Assembly (NCBI GenBank): GCA_001683735.1
Contig: LUGG01000003.1
Span: 558,001 to 622,000 of the forward strand
DNA from: Grifola frondosa
Taxonomy: Eukaryota > Basidiomycota > Agaricomycetes > Polyporales > Grifolaceae
DNA: 64,000 bases
Direction: 5' to 3'
The translations under genes were made by a program, and so were the position numbers. The notes under the pieces were generated by a model. The model worked only from the letters and a program-made list of their open reading frames with translations, did not search any database and was not told the origin of the DNA. This document shows positions 11,877 through 24,272 of the stretch, piece after piece. How positions within the stretch are numbered: the stretch's first letter is position 1; every line of letters starts with the position of its first letter.

Positions 11877-12171
11877 TCATTGGACTATGTACTTATTATA
11901 CCTATTGTTTATTCGTTGCTTCTGCCGGGAGCACTCATTAAATGCCAAGCCAAGATCGATTCAGGTCAGTCGAGTGTGCTTCCTTAAGCAACGAGCAACG
12001 ATGCTTTTCTCCTTGTTGAATAAATATCTTTTGATAATTTATGATTAAAACGCTGGTTGGCGGTGTCCACACGTACACGGCGGACACCACCACGTACACT
12101 AATTATCACCGCCCGTTCTGAGCGGGGTACAACAACAGAAACAGGTAGCCAGCTACTCAGTGGTGCAGCTA

Positions 12172-14904
12172 CTATGCAAATACACTCTGTCTTACAACAT
12201 CAATGGCCTCAACCTGCCGCCTCAGCGCCGAACTCCCAGAGTCGGCTGCTGTCGACTCACCAATCTCCGCATGATCCCTCTTCATCTGCAAACTGTCCCG
12301 CGGCTGCGTTGCGCGTCGAGAGGACGTCATCCTCCGCGGGGCGCTCCCGACGCTCCTGGCCCTCGTATGCCCGCCCATTTTCGACACCACCCTAGACACA
12401 TCCTCCTCGACTCCAACAACGCCCCGGTCTTCTTCGACATTCCGCTGCATGCTGCTCTCACCAACCGACAACGAACGCGCCCTTGATCTCTTACTGTCAG
12501 AGGTCGCACGGCGGCGCAGTACCCGACGCTTAGGCCTGGACCTGATTGGGCTCTCCGTTATAGATATCGGTGTGGGCAGAGACGCCGCCGCCTGCCGCTC
12601 GTCAACAACGCGGTATGCATATTCTCCTCGCGCTTCCTCCTCCGCAGGGGTTGCGTAGAAGGGAGGCACGGGCTTGCGCTTGACCGAGCTCCCGCGGCGC
12701 ACGAGCGCGCTCGCGTCTGCAGGCATCGGCACCGCGACGTCCTGGCGCGTGATCTCGCGCGAGAGCATACTGCGTGGACGCCGTGGAGGTGGGATGCCTG
12801 GGAACTGAATCGTGAGCGCGCGCATGTCGGACGCCGTGGTCATCGACGATAAAGCGCTCGTGGGTCGGACGTCGACAATGGCGATGGTGTGCCGCTCGGT
12901 GCCTGCCCGGCTTGCGAAGCTCGTCACCGTCCCGGCGGAGTTAAGCAGGCTCATGGGGCTGCCGACATAAGTCGCACTCGATGGACTGTTGATATCGAGC
13001 ACGCTGGGGGGCCAGCTCATACTCGGCGAGTTCACTGCAGGAATAAACGCAGGAGGCAGTGTGGGGAGTGGTGTAAACGACGCGGACAGACGGCTGATCT
13101 TCGTGCGCTGCATTTCATCCAAGTTCACTGGAAGTGAGGTGGCCCGTACGCCCAGCTGGTCGCGGAAGGGATCCAGGTTGAGCGCAGAGAACCGGTGCAG
13201 CTCAAGGACTGGTGCACTGCCCTTTGACATATGCACAGTAACCCGTTGCCGAAGCGTCCGCGCTTTGATTGGAGAGCGCGGGCGGGCGCGTAGCCCGGGC
13301 GAACCTAGAGGAGTACTAGGAATTGCTGGAACTAGGGGAACGTTTTCCGTGTCTTTCTCAGTAGGGGAGGACGCCGAGGCCGGCGTCCGGTTGGGGTCAT
13401 ACGGACGCGTAATTATGTTCCTCACCACCATCACGGAAGATCGGAAAGACGACCATGCAGATGATGATCTGGTGGAAGACCGCACCGAGCTTCCAGGAGA
13501 CATCATTGGTGACGCTAGGGACGACGGAGGTGCAGCGTCGGCGCCTCTGCGAACTGGAATCTGGAATGAAATGTATTTGGACTCCCGGCAATCCGCCTTG
13601 GAGATAGTGAGATGCCGGAATCACGCTTCTCGTACGTGGCCTCGCGGTCCGCAAAGGCAGACTCTGTATCGAAATTCTGCCCGCCGACGTGTCTGAATGT
13701 GCTGAAGCGCGGTTGGTGATCATGGCACGGAGCGCTGATCTGCGACGGTTCTGCGTGGGACTGTACATTTGGAAGCCCTCAACCGTATCGACCCTGACGG
13801 AGGCGCGTTAGCAACCGCATGAGAATAGGTCAGGTCTCGCTCACCCTTTCAATATACCGATAATCAGACATCCTCTTCCAAGCAATCGGAGAATGCGCCT
13901 GATGAGTGCGACGGTAAAGCCTCCCTGTGCGAACCCGACGACGGTCTCAATTGCTCCCAACTTCATACCGACAACAATCCACCCCAGGCCACGGAAAAGA
14001 TAAGCCTCGACTTCGGACCTCGGGGCTTCCTCTATGTTGCGCTGGTGAGATAAGGCCCTGTATAGTCGAAAAAAAGCGATACAGAAAATCATCGCCTGAA
14101 ATGCAGTGAGAAGAACCAAAGTTAGGCTGTCGAAGAATGTCTGAACCAATTCGTTCGTGAACCCAACAACCAGCGTCGAAGACTTGCCAACGCCTACAAG
14201 AGTTCCTATAAAAATAACACATGAATCATGTTCTACGAATGGAGTCTGAATTGTCAACTCACGATACGATATGCTGAACAAAGAACCGAGCTCATTCGAA
14301 GCGACTATGAGAGGGATGAAGAGCAATAGGATGTACTTTGCAAACTTCTGAAGCCGTTGTGGAAGAGTAGGGATAAGCTCGGAATTTGTGAAGAGGAAAA
14401 GGAAGAAGGTATAAAGGAAAATGGGTATAGATGACGCGGCTCCTGTCTCTTCGTAAGTAAATAGAACGCGCACCACCAATTAGCATAGACTGACCAAGCG
14501 ACGATATCAAGGGACCTGAAAGTGTCCATTGAAGTTCCAATCGCACGGACTACATGGGTGATCAGGTCAAGCAGAGCCAGACAGAAGTAGACAAATCCCT
14601 CCGCAGCCAGAAATGTATGTTTCCTGCAACAACAAAATTAGTGTCCAATTACTATGCAGCATCGTAGCAGGAGGAGCATCGAAGCATTCATGATAATCCA
14701 CTCGCGCCTTTTGCTACTTTCTTGCCGCAGACTTAGCATAGACCACATTCGATTCACTTGCCTGTTGGAACCACGCTTCGCCCATAGCAAGCCCAAGCAA
14801 AAGATGATCTCCAGAGCCGGTGGAAGTAGGATGATGCCAGATTCAAGCCTAGTAAGTGTTTCACAACGAAGGATGGGGGCCAGAGAAAGACAGATTGGAA
14901 CCAT
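12172..14904 (-). CDS. Multi-pass membrane protein with long basic Ser/Arg-rich cytosolic tail (unknown function)
   Basis: The N-terminal two fifths hold about six or seven hydrophobic helices: SGIILLPPALEIIFCLGLLW, AAEGFVYFCLALLDLI, IPIFLYTFFLFLF, KYILLLFIPLIVAS, SLTLVLLTAFQAMIFCIAFF and a conserved block FRGLGWIVVGMKLGAIETVVGF ending with RRILRLLGRGCLIIGIL. I recall this last block from uncharacterised basidiomycete proteins. After a short exon (MYSPTQNRRRSALRAM) comes one 440-residue exon (13506-12172), low-complexity and rich in Arg, Ser and Pro, with repeated RxxS sites suggesting phosphorylation. The topology resembles a 7TM protein but no receptor family was recognised. The start is uncertain; 14904 is the first Met before the first helix and an upstream exon is possible. 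The opposite strand of the tail is also open but is a compositional shadow. Confidence 0.65.
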
Positions 14905-15501
14905 TTAACAAGATCGGTATGTTGTTCTTCAGAAAAAAGACAGAAGCATTTCAGGTGATGTTTAACACGCCAGCGAGAAACAGATGGAAAGCAGTTCTTT
15001 CGAAAAGAATGGAATGCAGACTGGCTGCGGGAAAACGACGCCTGCACCGGACGGAAAGAAGGAAGAGCGGGGGCGTGCAGTGTTGTGAAAGATAGAGTGC
15101 AGGATATGTTGGAATCAGTAAGATGGCCGTTCACAGGCCTCCTGATTGCTACGACGGTAACCTGGCCGTGATGGCTTGGCCGCACCAACTCACGGTTACC
15201 CTGGTAATCGAACACTGCGCTTGCCCATTTACATTCCCTCGTTGTCACGCTCGTGGGCACCAGAAAGTGGATTATGAGTGGCAAGCTCATTCACTGGGCT
15301 TTGGGCAATGAAACCACGCTAGATCCAAGGTGTTGCAAGGCTTTCGAACGAGTGGCTGAAGTTTTGCGATCATCATGTTTGAAGAATGAAACAAAATGTC
15401 ACACTGTCACGACGTTTTATAAGTATTTTGACTTGTAAGCAGAATACATTCAACTAAATTCGAAAGGAGAGTTAGATTATTTTATCTGTGGCTTCACAGA
15501 G
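14905..15501. other. Divergent promoter region
   Basis: Separates the minus-strand membrane-protein gene from the plus-strand TcdA gene. An open minus-strand frame at 14754-15290 lacks family resemblance and overlaps the membrane-protein exon in another frame. Sequence around 15430-15500 is AT-rich. No recognised motif. Confidence 0.35.
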
Positions 15502-17231
15502 ATGAACATCGACCTCCATGCACATCGCACTCAGCTGGTTCTCACAGCTCTCGCAGCATCTGTGGTAACTGCCGGACTCTTTTCTACCTACCAGCAATAC
15601 ACTCGGCGACAAAAGAGGAAGGAACTGGACAGAGATATCCGCCGGTCACTTGCTGCAGCAGGATCTCACCGACACACGGACATCAATAGCAAGGGCAAGC
15701 GGAGAGATATCCACGACATCGACCGAGATGGGTACCATGCAGATATACAACTTGGGAATGATACTGCAGCGCGGCACGGACTCCAACTCGGCTACGACGA
15801 AGAACTCGTCAGGGAGCAGCTCGCTCGTAACTATGCGTTCTTCGGTGATGAAGGCATGGCAAAAATTAGGAAGGGGTCTGTGGTGGTAATTGGATGTGGA
15901 GGAGTCGGGAGCTGGGCTGCAGTTATGCTTGTTCGATCGTACGTTGTGCAACATGTTGCAGGACTTGTTATCGGCTCATGTAAATGATGTATTCCGCGCA
16001 GCGGGATATCAAAGATCCGACTTGTTGACTTTGACTACGTGACATTGTCCTCCCTGAACCGGCACGCGACTGCTGTCCTGTCAGATGTCGGAACGCCCAA
16101 GGTCAAGTGTATAGAACGCACTCTGAAACAGATTTCGCGATGGGTCGAAATTGATGCTCGGGTTGACATCTGGCGAAAAGAGCAAGGTGGTGACTTGCTC
16201 GAAGGCGTGGACTGGGTCATAGGTTCGGGTTCCTCGCCATTTGTTTTTCCCGTCCGTATTCCAACATTCTCCTTAAGATGCAATCGACAATATCACCACG
16301 AAAGTCGACCTCCTCAAGTATTGTCACGATAATTGTGTAAAGGTATTCATGATCTTCTAGCCGTATGTTTGCAACCTCTCAGGCTTCCAAGGTGTTCTCT
16401 TCTATGGGCTCTGGGGCCAAATGCGACCCAACACGGGTTCAAATAAGTGATATATCATTTACGATGTATGACCCTCTCGCTCGGTCAGTGCGCCAACGTC
16501 TCCGCCTGCAGGGAGTCTCCTCTGGAATACCGGTTGTTTATTCCACCGAGGTACCTGGCGACGTCAAACTGCTCCCGCTTCCAGACGACGAGTTCCAGAA
16601 AGGCAACATCAAGGAGTTGGGTGTCTTCGACGATTTCAGGGTGCGCATTCTACCTGTTCTCGGTGAGCTTTACTCCTGCCTCTCCTGTGCGGGCGTTCGA
16701 GATTGATGATTGCAGGCCCATTGCCCTCAATATTTGGCCTGACCATCGCAACTTACATTCTATGTGAGCTTGCTGGTAAGCCCATATTGAACCCGCTCCC
16801 AGTAAGAGGACGGAAAAAACTTTATGAGCGGCTGTCGCGCGACCTCCTCCGCCGCGAGGAGAAGCTTCTTGGTCATGAAATAACGTGATTATTACTAGTA
16901 CTGTACGCTAGCGCTGTTCGCTAACTTTCGTTGTAGTAAACTTCCACTGGATGACGACGATATTGCTTTTATCTTCGAAGATTTGCATCGCGGGCGCTCA
17001 GTTCGTCCACCGTACGATATCCCTGCACGTCCTGCCCTTGTGCGTTGGGATGCCACTCTTCCCCTTACGCTCGACAATTGCGTTGCGTTTGAGCTTGCTG
17101 ATGCAGAGAAGCATGTCGCTGAATGTTACGTCGGCGACAGAAGACCGGAGGAAGTGTGGGGCGCGGAGGTTGCGGAGGTGGTGCGGCGAAGGCAGGCAGA
17201 GGCGCGGACGGCAAGAGAGTGGGTGATGTAA
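15502..17231 (+). CDS. TCD1: tRNA threonylcarbamoyladenosine (ct6A) dehydratase, TcdA/Tcd1 family
   Basis: E1-like (ThiF-fold) enzyme that uses ATP to cyclise t6A to ct6A at tRNA position 37; the yeast paralogues Tcd1/Tcd2 sit at the mitochondrial outer membrane. Seen here: an N-terminal hydrophobic segment (residues ~11-27, LVLTALAASVVTAGLFS) consistent with membrane anchoring, the LARNYAFFGDEGM block, the nucleotide loop VVVIGCGGVGSWAA, LVDFDYVTLSSLNRHA, the Mg/ATP motif DAIDNITTKVDLL, VFSSMGSGAKCDPTRV, a substrate loop with DPLARSVRQRLR and the C-terminal GPLPSIFGLTIATYIL. Six exons joined in frame with no break. The C-terminus is an Arg/Glu-rich helix. ATG 15502 gives the membrane segment directly. 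Confidence 0.95.
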
Positions 17232-17510
17232 GGTGGGCTCTTGTTTCGTCATCCGGCGTAACATGTATCACATCCTGTCTGCTCGGATCTGATAGATGAC
17301 ATCAAATCCATCCTTGCGAATGTGACAGTGCCAGCCGAACACGGATATCAATCATATCATACATCATATTTGTTGTATCAGACGTTACAGGGCGCAAATG
17401 TCCACGATGATACAACGCTAGAACTTCCTTTCGAACTGCGATATTCATACACTCCTTCCAGCAAAGATTGACGCACTAAAAGTTAGACCTCCTTTTGCCG
17501 CATAGATTAT

Positions 17511-18792
17511 TTACGGGCAGAATGTGATAGTGTAATCTGGCTGAAGACTCTCAGGACAGGTATACAAGGCGTCGCCACTGCTTTCATCGAAAGCATAGAC
17601 GTAGGTATCTGGACAGTTGTCCTCTGGGACGTTCAAGTTCAAACGATCACAATCAGTCAATCACAGCCCTGATATGATATTACTCGAATACGCACTGAAG
17701 TACGAATAGTATTCCACACCAGACGGAAGACAGGTTGATGCCGAATCGTAAATGCCGTACAGCAATTCGGGTTATTATCTGCAGTCCAGAGATATGTAGA
17801 GTGAGTCACCCATACTTAAAGATAAATTTAATAACATGACGTACTAGGATCACCACCAAGACCCGCTTCGCAAGCACTCTTGCAACCAACCGGAAATCCG
17901 GTGGAGTCAAAAGGACCAATCAGTGCGGCAGGACCTACGTAAAGCGGTTATGAGTGATTCACCATGAACAGATGCCACATACAATTAGGTCCGAGATCAA
18001 CTCCGCAGTTGGGGACCCCACAGCCCTTGTCGTTATCGATCCTCACAGGCAAATTATAGCCGTCAACCAACGATACTGAGGGTTATGATGTCACGTAAAT
18101 TCATCTCTAGTTCATTATATTACTCACCATCGTAGTAATCGAGCCCGTTAGCACCGTCCAAAGTGAATTCTGCTAAGCTTGCAGGAGGAACTCCCTGAAA
18201 TAGGCTGTCAGTACACGATCGAAATCACGATTGACTTCAAACTCACTGTTCCGGTGTGCGGGTCGCATTCGAGACCTCCATTGCAGCCACCGTCAAGACA
18301 CGAATTAGGGCCGGGATTGACGGAGAAATCACAGTCGCGGCGCGCCTTGGAGAAAACACTTCAATCTCTACTTATCTTGTCGTAGAATAAGTGCAGGTGA
18401 TGCTCACCCAGATTCTGCCTGCTTTCCAATTGTCCGGGACATAGAATGACACAGCTTGATATGCAGGAGATTCCCACCTGACGAGCCCACTTTCAGTATA
18501 AATCGTGAACTGATGTATCGAAGAACAACGTACCCAGTTTGATAATCAGGGACGGCGCTGCCTTGGTTCAAGTCGGTGAATATCTAAATGAGGTTTAATT
18601 ACAGCTTTGAAGAGAGGAAAAAGAGGTGCATACGGCAGGCCTGGAACGAGAAAATTAGGCCATTGCGACGACACTGTTACAGTAAATCTGAACATACCAA
18701 ATAGTGAAAGGGCAATGGTTGTACACGGTGAAAGTCCGTGCAGCAGTCAACGCTACGGAAGTAAAGAAAATTGTAGCGGTTAAAGCTTTCAT
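17511..18792 (-). CDS. Thaumatin-like protein 1 (secreted)
   Basis: Secreted PR-5/thaumatin-family protein (GH64-TLP fold). Members in mushrooms include beta-1,3-glucanases acting on the cell wall, so a wall-remodelling role is plausible but not shown. A signal peptide of about 20 residues (MKALTATIFFTSVALTAART) is followed by FTVYNHCPFTIW, then IFTDLNQGSAVPDYQTG, SPAYQAVSFYVPDNWKAGRI, a Cys-rich RRDC...CLDGGC..GLECDP segment, LAEFTLDGANGLDYYDVSLV, NLPVRIDN, GCKSACEAGLG, NPNCCTG and the C-terminal DYTITFCP. The many conserved Cys fit the disulfide pattern. About nine small exons, some only a few codons, all consistent. Near-identical to the copy at 20414-21678. Confidence 0.9.
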
Positions 18793-19370
18793 GACGGAGT
18801 ACTGTATGAAGAGAGCAGCAACTGCTGACTGAATATTGCTACAACACAATACCTTTTATACAGCTTGATCTGGCTGGAACAGCCCAGTATGTTTGCTATG
18901 ATGAAAAATGGGCTCCAACATCAGCTGGCATCGAGCTCCGTCGCGGCTCGCGGCTCACGATGACAGCGGACTCGGACCAGCTAGACGTTTGTCGCGTACT
19001 AGCGATATGAAAATCTAAAAGAAGCCTGGTCTCTCCTGTAGCTGTCAACTAGGGTAAAACATTCAGAACGGGGGCCACATGGATAGCCAGTCACATTGTA
19101 AGCATTTATATTGCCTTCCGTGCATGTGATCATTGGGAGCTTTCTGGCGTCAGGACGGGTACGTTGTCCGGCGGTACACAAGTATAATACCGGACATTGT
19201 ACACCGACAGCAGCTACGGCGAACAGTAATTGCAATGACAAAAGGGACAGAATCAGTAGTCCTGAACAGTTCACATCATGAGACTCATCATGCAGTCGAA
19301 ATAAAGGGCTAGAGTTGAGGATCCATCACAAGAAAGAATAGCGCTGGTCGTACCTCCGATAGCTAGGCTT
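18793..19370. other. Spacer between thaumatin copies
   Basis: Upstream region of thaumatin 1, conserved in unit B (a shared GACAGCGGACTCGGACCAG stretch near 18972 and 21834). No gene seen. Confidence 0.4.
18852..18860 (-). promoter_or_regulatory. TATA box of thaumatin-like gene 1
   Basis: TATAAAAGG on the minus strand, about 60 bases upstream of the ATG at 18792. The same box is kept in the duplicated copy (21738-21746). Confidence 0.65.
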
Positions 19371-20105
19371 TCCTCGAAGACATCGAGGTCCACTTCGACC
19401 ACGGGCAGACGGTGACCGTGTAATCTGCATGGACATTCGGGGGTCAAGCTTTCAAACCAGAATCGAAAACATATACGGTTGAATTCGGGCAATTGTTCTC
19501 TAAGGCATGTAAAATGTCGGAGTCAGCCAATCACTTGATTTACGTACCCGTAATACTCATTGAAGTACGAGTAATATGCTACAATGCGTGGGGTGCAGGT
19601 TTCTGGATTATCGTAATATCCCGTCAGCAATTTGGGTCATCGGCAACAAAATAACAATGCGGCTTAGTGAAGCACGTTCGCTTGACAGACGTATGACCAC
19701 GTACTAGAAGGAACGAGATTTCCATCACACGCGCTTTTACAGCCGACTAGGTAATGTGATTAGAGTCATATGGGCCAATCAACGGCGAAGGGCCTGTGCA
19801 GGAAACGCCAAAATAATGAGCTTCGTTGGATGCTTGGAAGCGCGCACAGGCCCCATGTCCACGGGCCAATCAGCGACACCACACCCCTGCGTGTTGTCAA
19901 TCCTCATAGGCAAGTTATATCCTTGGACTAGTGAAACTGGTATCATGGTTGTTAGAGACATACAGTCCAGGGCTGAAGCACTCACCATAGTAGAAATCGT
20001 CTGCGCCGTTTGTACCCAAAGTGAACTCCGCCACGCGGGTGGAGCACCCTAAACAGGCAGCAAGTGCTTGTACTACTTAAACGCTGTACAAATCCGCCAA
20101 GCTCA
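19371..20105 (-). pseudogene. Thaumatin-like pseudogene 2 (5'-truncated)
   Basis: Matches the 3' half of the gene at 22413-23665, introns included: GADDFYY, NLPMRIDNTQGCGVADWPVD, CPNSTVYVF, ADYTVTVCP. The signal peptide and N-terminal half are absent: homology stops near 20105, where the duplication-boundary sequence begins. Within the last exon a TGA replaces the Trp codon of the sister copy (near 19447), and the normal stop after the terminal Cys-Pro is lost (CCG TGG). Promoter, start and stop are therefore all missing, so it cannot make a functional protein. Confidence 0.85.
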
Positions 20106-20413
20106 CAGTGGTTGTCAACATGTCAAGACGATACTCTCTGGTACGATTTCGGTGACTTTCCGACCAGAGTGATTCTTACTGTCAAATATCAACGACAGCG
20201 CTTGTCCAGTCCACCTCTTGACACACAATCTACTAATCAATGAGAGAGGCCAAAGCCGTTCCATATTTGTTATATCAGATGTTACAGGACGCAAGTATCC
20301 ACGATGATACAACGTTAGAACTCCCTTCGAACCGCTAGATTCATACACTCTTTCCAACAAGGATTGATGCACTAAACTTAGACCTCCTTTGCCACATAGA
20401 CTGTCTACATTAT
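20106..20413. other. Duplication-boundary spacer
   Basis: Downstream region of thaumatin 3, matching 17320-17510 of unit A on its right part and 24060-24200 on its left part. No gene. Confidence 0.45.
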
Positions 20414-21678
20414 CTACGGGCAGAAAGTGATAGTGTAATCTGCTTGGCGACTCTCGGGACAGGTATACAAGGCGGTGCCACTGCCTTCATCGAAAGCATA
20501 GACGTAGGAATCCGGACAGTTACCCTCTATGACGTTAAAAATCAGTCAAACACAGCCCTGCCATGACATCGCTTGAATACGCACTGAAGTACGAATAATA
20601 TGCCACACCAGACGCCGGACAGCTTGCTGCTGACCCATGGATGCCCGTGCAGCAATTTGGGTCATTATCTGCAGTCCAGATATGTAGTGAGTCACTCATA
20701 CTTGAAAAGAAATTTAATAACGTACTAGGGTCACTTGCAAGGCGCGCTTCGCAAGCACTCTTGCAACCAACCGGAAATCCGTTGGAGTCAAATGGACCCT
20801 TCAGCTGGGAAGGACCTGTGCAGAGCAGTTATGAGTGGCTCGCCACGCACAGATACCACTGCATACAGTTAGGTCCGAGGTCAACTCCGCAGTTGGGGAT
20901 CCCACAACCCTTGTTGTTATCGATCCTCACAGGCAAGTTATAGCCGTCAACTAATGACACTGAGGATTATGATGTTGATGTCAATTCATTTCTAGTTTCA
21001 TCACGTCACTTACCATCATAGTAATCGAGACCGTTAGCACCGTTCAAAGTGAATTCTGCCAAGCTTGCAGGAGGAACTCCCTGAAATGGGCTGTCAGTAC
21101 ACGAACGAAGTCACGTTTGACATTAAACTCACTGTTCCAGTGTGCGGGTCGCATTCGAGGCCTCCATTGCAGCCGCCGTCAAGGCACGAATTAGGGCCGG
21201 GATTGTTGGAGAAATTACAGTTGCGGCGTGCCTTGGAGAGAACACTTCAACCCCTACCCACCTTGCCGCAGAGTAAGCATAGATGATGCTTACCCAGATT
21301 CTGCCTGCTTTCCAATTGTCCGGGACATAGAATGACACAGATTGATACGCAGGAGATTCCCACCTGACGAGCTCACTTTCAGTACAAATTGTGAATTGTT
21401 GTATCGAAGAACAACGTACCCAGTTTGATAACTAGGGACGGCACTGCCTTGGTTCAAGTCGGTGAATATCTGCATGAGGTTTAATTATTGCTTTGAAGAG
21501 AGGAAAAAGAGATGCGTGCGGCAGGCCTGGAACGAGAAAGTTAGGCCATTGCGACGACACTGTTAAAGTAAATCTGAACATACCAGATAGTGAAAGGGCA
21601 ATGGTTGTACACGGTGAAAGTTCGTGCAGCAGTCAACGCTATGGAAGCCAAGAAAATTGTAGCGGTTAAAGCTTTCAT
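20414..21678 (-). CDS. Thaumatin-like protein 3 (secreted)
   Basis: Duplicate of thaumatin-like gene 1 with the same exon plan: signal peptide MKALTATIFLASIALTAART, FTVYNHCPFTIW, IFTDLNQGSAVPSYQTG, YQSVSFYVPDNWKAGRIW, Cys-rich centre, NPNCCTG and terminal DYTITFCP then TAG. Differences from copy 1 are scattered substitutions in both exons and introns, with no break seen. Retention of an open frame in both copies suggests that both are used or that duplication is recent. Confidence 0.9.
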
Positions 21679-22412
21679 GACGGAGTACTGTATGAAGAGA
21701 GCAGCAATTGCTGACTGAATATTGCTACGACGTAGCACCTTTTATACAGCAACAATGGAGTATGATTACTACTTTCGATGATGTAAAATGGGGTCCAGCA
21801 CCAGCTGGCATCGAGCGCGCCGCTCGTGATGACAGCGGACTCGGACCAGTTGGCGAATCAAGAAACGTTTGGCGCGTACTGGCAATATAAACGTCTGAAA
21901 GAAGCCCGGTCCCTCCTGTAGCTGTCAGCTAAGGTGAATGAGGCCGTATGGATAGCCAGCCACTTATATCGCCTTTTGTACATGTGATCATTCGGAGCTT
22001 TCTGAAGACTGCAGTCGAGTGTATTATTCGGTATTATGGTGTAATACCGCACATCACACAGCGACAGCAGCTACCGAAAACAGTAATCACAATACCAGAA
22101 AGGACAGAATCAGTAGCCTGAGCAGTTCACATGGTTTCATTGTGCAGTTGAAATAATGGCCTAGAGTTTCTGATGTAGAGAACAAGCCGGCGAGCAATCG
22201 AATATATGGGCCCGATGCCTGCACGTAGATGGTTACAAAGAGTGAGGAATACTGTCCCGACGCCCGCTGCAAGCTCTTCCCAGCTTTCCCACGGTGACGC
22301 ACTTCACGCCGCTCGCCCCAAATGCCAACACCTGATCCATCACAAGAAATAATAGTACTGGCTGTACCTCCGATAGCTGGGCTTTTCTCGGAGACATCGA
22401 GGTCCACATTGA
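21679..22412. other. Spacer between thaumatin copies 3 and 4
   Basis: Promoter of copy 3 on the left. To the right, the minus-strand frame of copy 4's last exon stays open to 22087 if its frameshift is read through. No independent gene recognised. Confidence 0.4.
21738..21746 (-). promoter_or_regulatory. TATA box of thaumatin-like gene 3
   Basis: TATAAAAGG on the minus strand 60 bases upstream of the ATG at 21678, identical in sequence and spacing to that of copy 1. Confidence 0.65.
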
Positions 22413-23665
22413 TTATGGGCAGAAGGTAACCGTGTAATCTGCTTGGACATTTGGGGGGCCATGTTTTCAATCCAGAATCGAAAACATATACAATTGAATT
22501 CGGGCAATTGTTCTCTAAGGCGTGCAAACAATCGGGTCAGCAAATCAGTTGATTTTTGTACCCACAATACTCACTGAAATACGACTAATATGCTACGCTG
22601 CTTGAAGTGCAGGTTTCCGGATTATTGTAATATCCAGTGCAGCAATTTGGGTTATCGACTACAAAATAGTGATGCCAAGTGGAACAAGTTCGCTTGACAG
22701 ACATGAGACCACGTACCGGAAGTAACAAGATCTGCTTCACATGCGCTTTTGCAGCCGACTGGGTAATGATTAGAGTCATATGGGCCAATCAACGGCGAAG
22801 GGCCTGTGCAGGAAACGTCAAATAACGAGCCTCGTTGGATGCTTGGAAGCGCGCACAACCAGGCCCTATGTCCACGGGGCAATCAGCGACACCACACCCC
22901 TGGGTGTTGTCAATCCTCATAGGCAAGTTATATCCTTGGACCAGTGAAACTGGTATCACGGTTGTCAGAGACATACAGTCCAGAACTGAAGCACTCACCA
23001 TAGTAGAAATCGTCTGCGCCGTTTGTACCCAAAGTGAACTCCGCCATGGTTGCGGGTGGAGCACCCTAAATAGCCAGCATCAAGTGTTTGTACTAAACGT
23101 TGCACGAATCCGCCGAGCTCACAGTTCCAGTGTATTTATCGCACTCGAGGCCCTCATTACAGCCGCCATCGAGACATGACTGAGCGCCAGGAGTGCCCGA
23201 GGCGAAATTGCAGTTACGACGACCCTTCAGACGATGCTTTGAGTATTCAAGTTGTTGATTGGGTGACAAAGGCTCTCACCCATATCCTACCAGCCTTCCA
23301 ATCATCCGGCACATAAAATTGCACCGATTGGTATGCAGGAGATTCCCATCTTATGACATCAGTTCTCATGAAATGCTATGATATCGACTACGACTTACCC
23401 TGTCGCATAGTCGGGGACAGAAGTACTAATATTCGTGTCCGTGAAAATCTGGAGAACTGATTAGCTCACCGATCAGACTCTTCATAAATGAGCGCAAATA
23501 TACAGCAGGCCTAATCGCATATCATTTCAGTGCGCTGTCCAGAGTTCGTCTGTTGTGTGAATTTACTTACCATATCGTAAAGGGGCAATGGTTATACACC
23601 GTGAAAGTGCGTGCCGTCGTTTCGGCTATCAAGGTCAAGAAAACAGCAACTGGGAAAGATCTCAT
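22413..23665 (-). CDS. Thaumatin-like protein 4 (frame change in last exon)
   Basis: Diverged family member: signal peptide MRSFPVAVFLTLIAETTART, then FTVYNHCPFTIW, YQSVQFYVPDDWKAGRIW-type core, GADDFYY, NLPMRIDNTQGCGVADCPVD, a CKSACEADL element, NPNCCTG, CPNSIVYVFDSGLKTWPP, and DYTVTFCP then TAA at 22413-22415. A run of six C near 22462 puts the last ~13 residues out of frame; with five C (as in the truncated sister copy) the normal C-terminus is restored. As given, translation would continue about 100 residues to 22087. This may be a sequencing slip or a real recent mutation. Confidence 0.82.
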
Positions 23666-24272
23666 GATACAAACAGTACGGTATAGAGGGGAGCACAGTC
23701 GACCAGGACGTGTTCTCATACTTATGCCATCATTTATAGGAGGACTCTGATTTCAATGGATGTTAATCAAAAACCTTTCTCAACCCGGCACATGACCGCA
23801 GCGCGGGGTGGCATCGAGCGCAGTGAAACCACATGTCGTCAGTTCAGGCAGTTCTGACCGGAGAGGAATATCGAATACTAGTATCTGTAGGCTGTTTCGG
23901 GCCCAAATGCCATCCTGGTCATGCAAGCTGTGTGAACAGCCATGTTGAGCGCATTTCGAGGGATATCGTTGCCATTGGTGCTTCCGTGAATCCTAGAGAA
24001 TTTGACCAGTACCACGTAAGGTCGTCAAGATGTCAATGGCGAAGAGAACGGTCCGGTATTCAAGTATGATTTCAGTGACTTCCCCATGAGCAGTTCTTAC
24101 TGCCCAAATATAAACAGACGACGTTTGTCCAGTCCATTTCTTGACACACAATCTGCTAATCAACGAGAGAGGCCAAAGCCGTTCCAAATGGCGATACAAA
24201 TATGCCATGTAACAAAGAGTGGTGGTTGTTACCTGAGGATATTAGATATCCCATCTCTGCTGTCCGCGTCGC
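23666..24272. other. Spacer between thaumatin copies 4 and 5
   Basis: Left part is the copy 4 promoter. The right part (24060-24200) repeats the boundary block seen at 20130-20260. No gene. Confidence 0.4.
23732..23738 (-). promoter_or_regulatory. TATA box of thaumatin-like gene 4
   Basis: TATAAAT on the minus strand about 70 bases upstream of the ATG at 23665, a position like that of copies 1 and 3. Confidence 0.5.

Larger units (their letters stand above)
17320..24200. repeat. Tandem segmental duplication carrying two thaumatin genes per unit
   Basis: Unit A (~17320-20250) and unit B (~20250-24200) repeat the same order: a downstream block containing a CACGATGATACAACG-like tract (17400s and 20300s), a full thaumatin gene (17511-18792; 20414-21678), near-identical promoter with TATA box, then a second thaumatin copy (19371-20105; 22413-23665). 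The boundary block TTGACACACAATCTRCTAAT appears near 20219 and 24143. Introns as well as exons match closely, so the duplication is fairly recent; in unit A the second gene has since been truncated. Confidence 0.8.

Noticed and set aside
12989..13696. 235-codon plus-strand open frame
   Set aside because: Antisense of the long Arg/Ser-rich tail of the minus-strand membrane protein; lacks any domain.
18975..18998. TAGACGTTTGTC resembling the MITE terminal repeat
   Set aside because: Only 12 bases match, there is no inverted partner and no target duplication; it is part of the conserved thaumatin upstream region.
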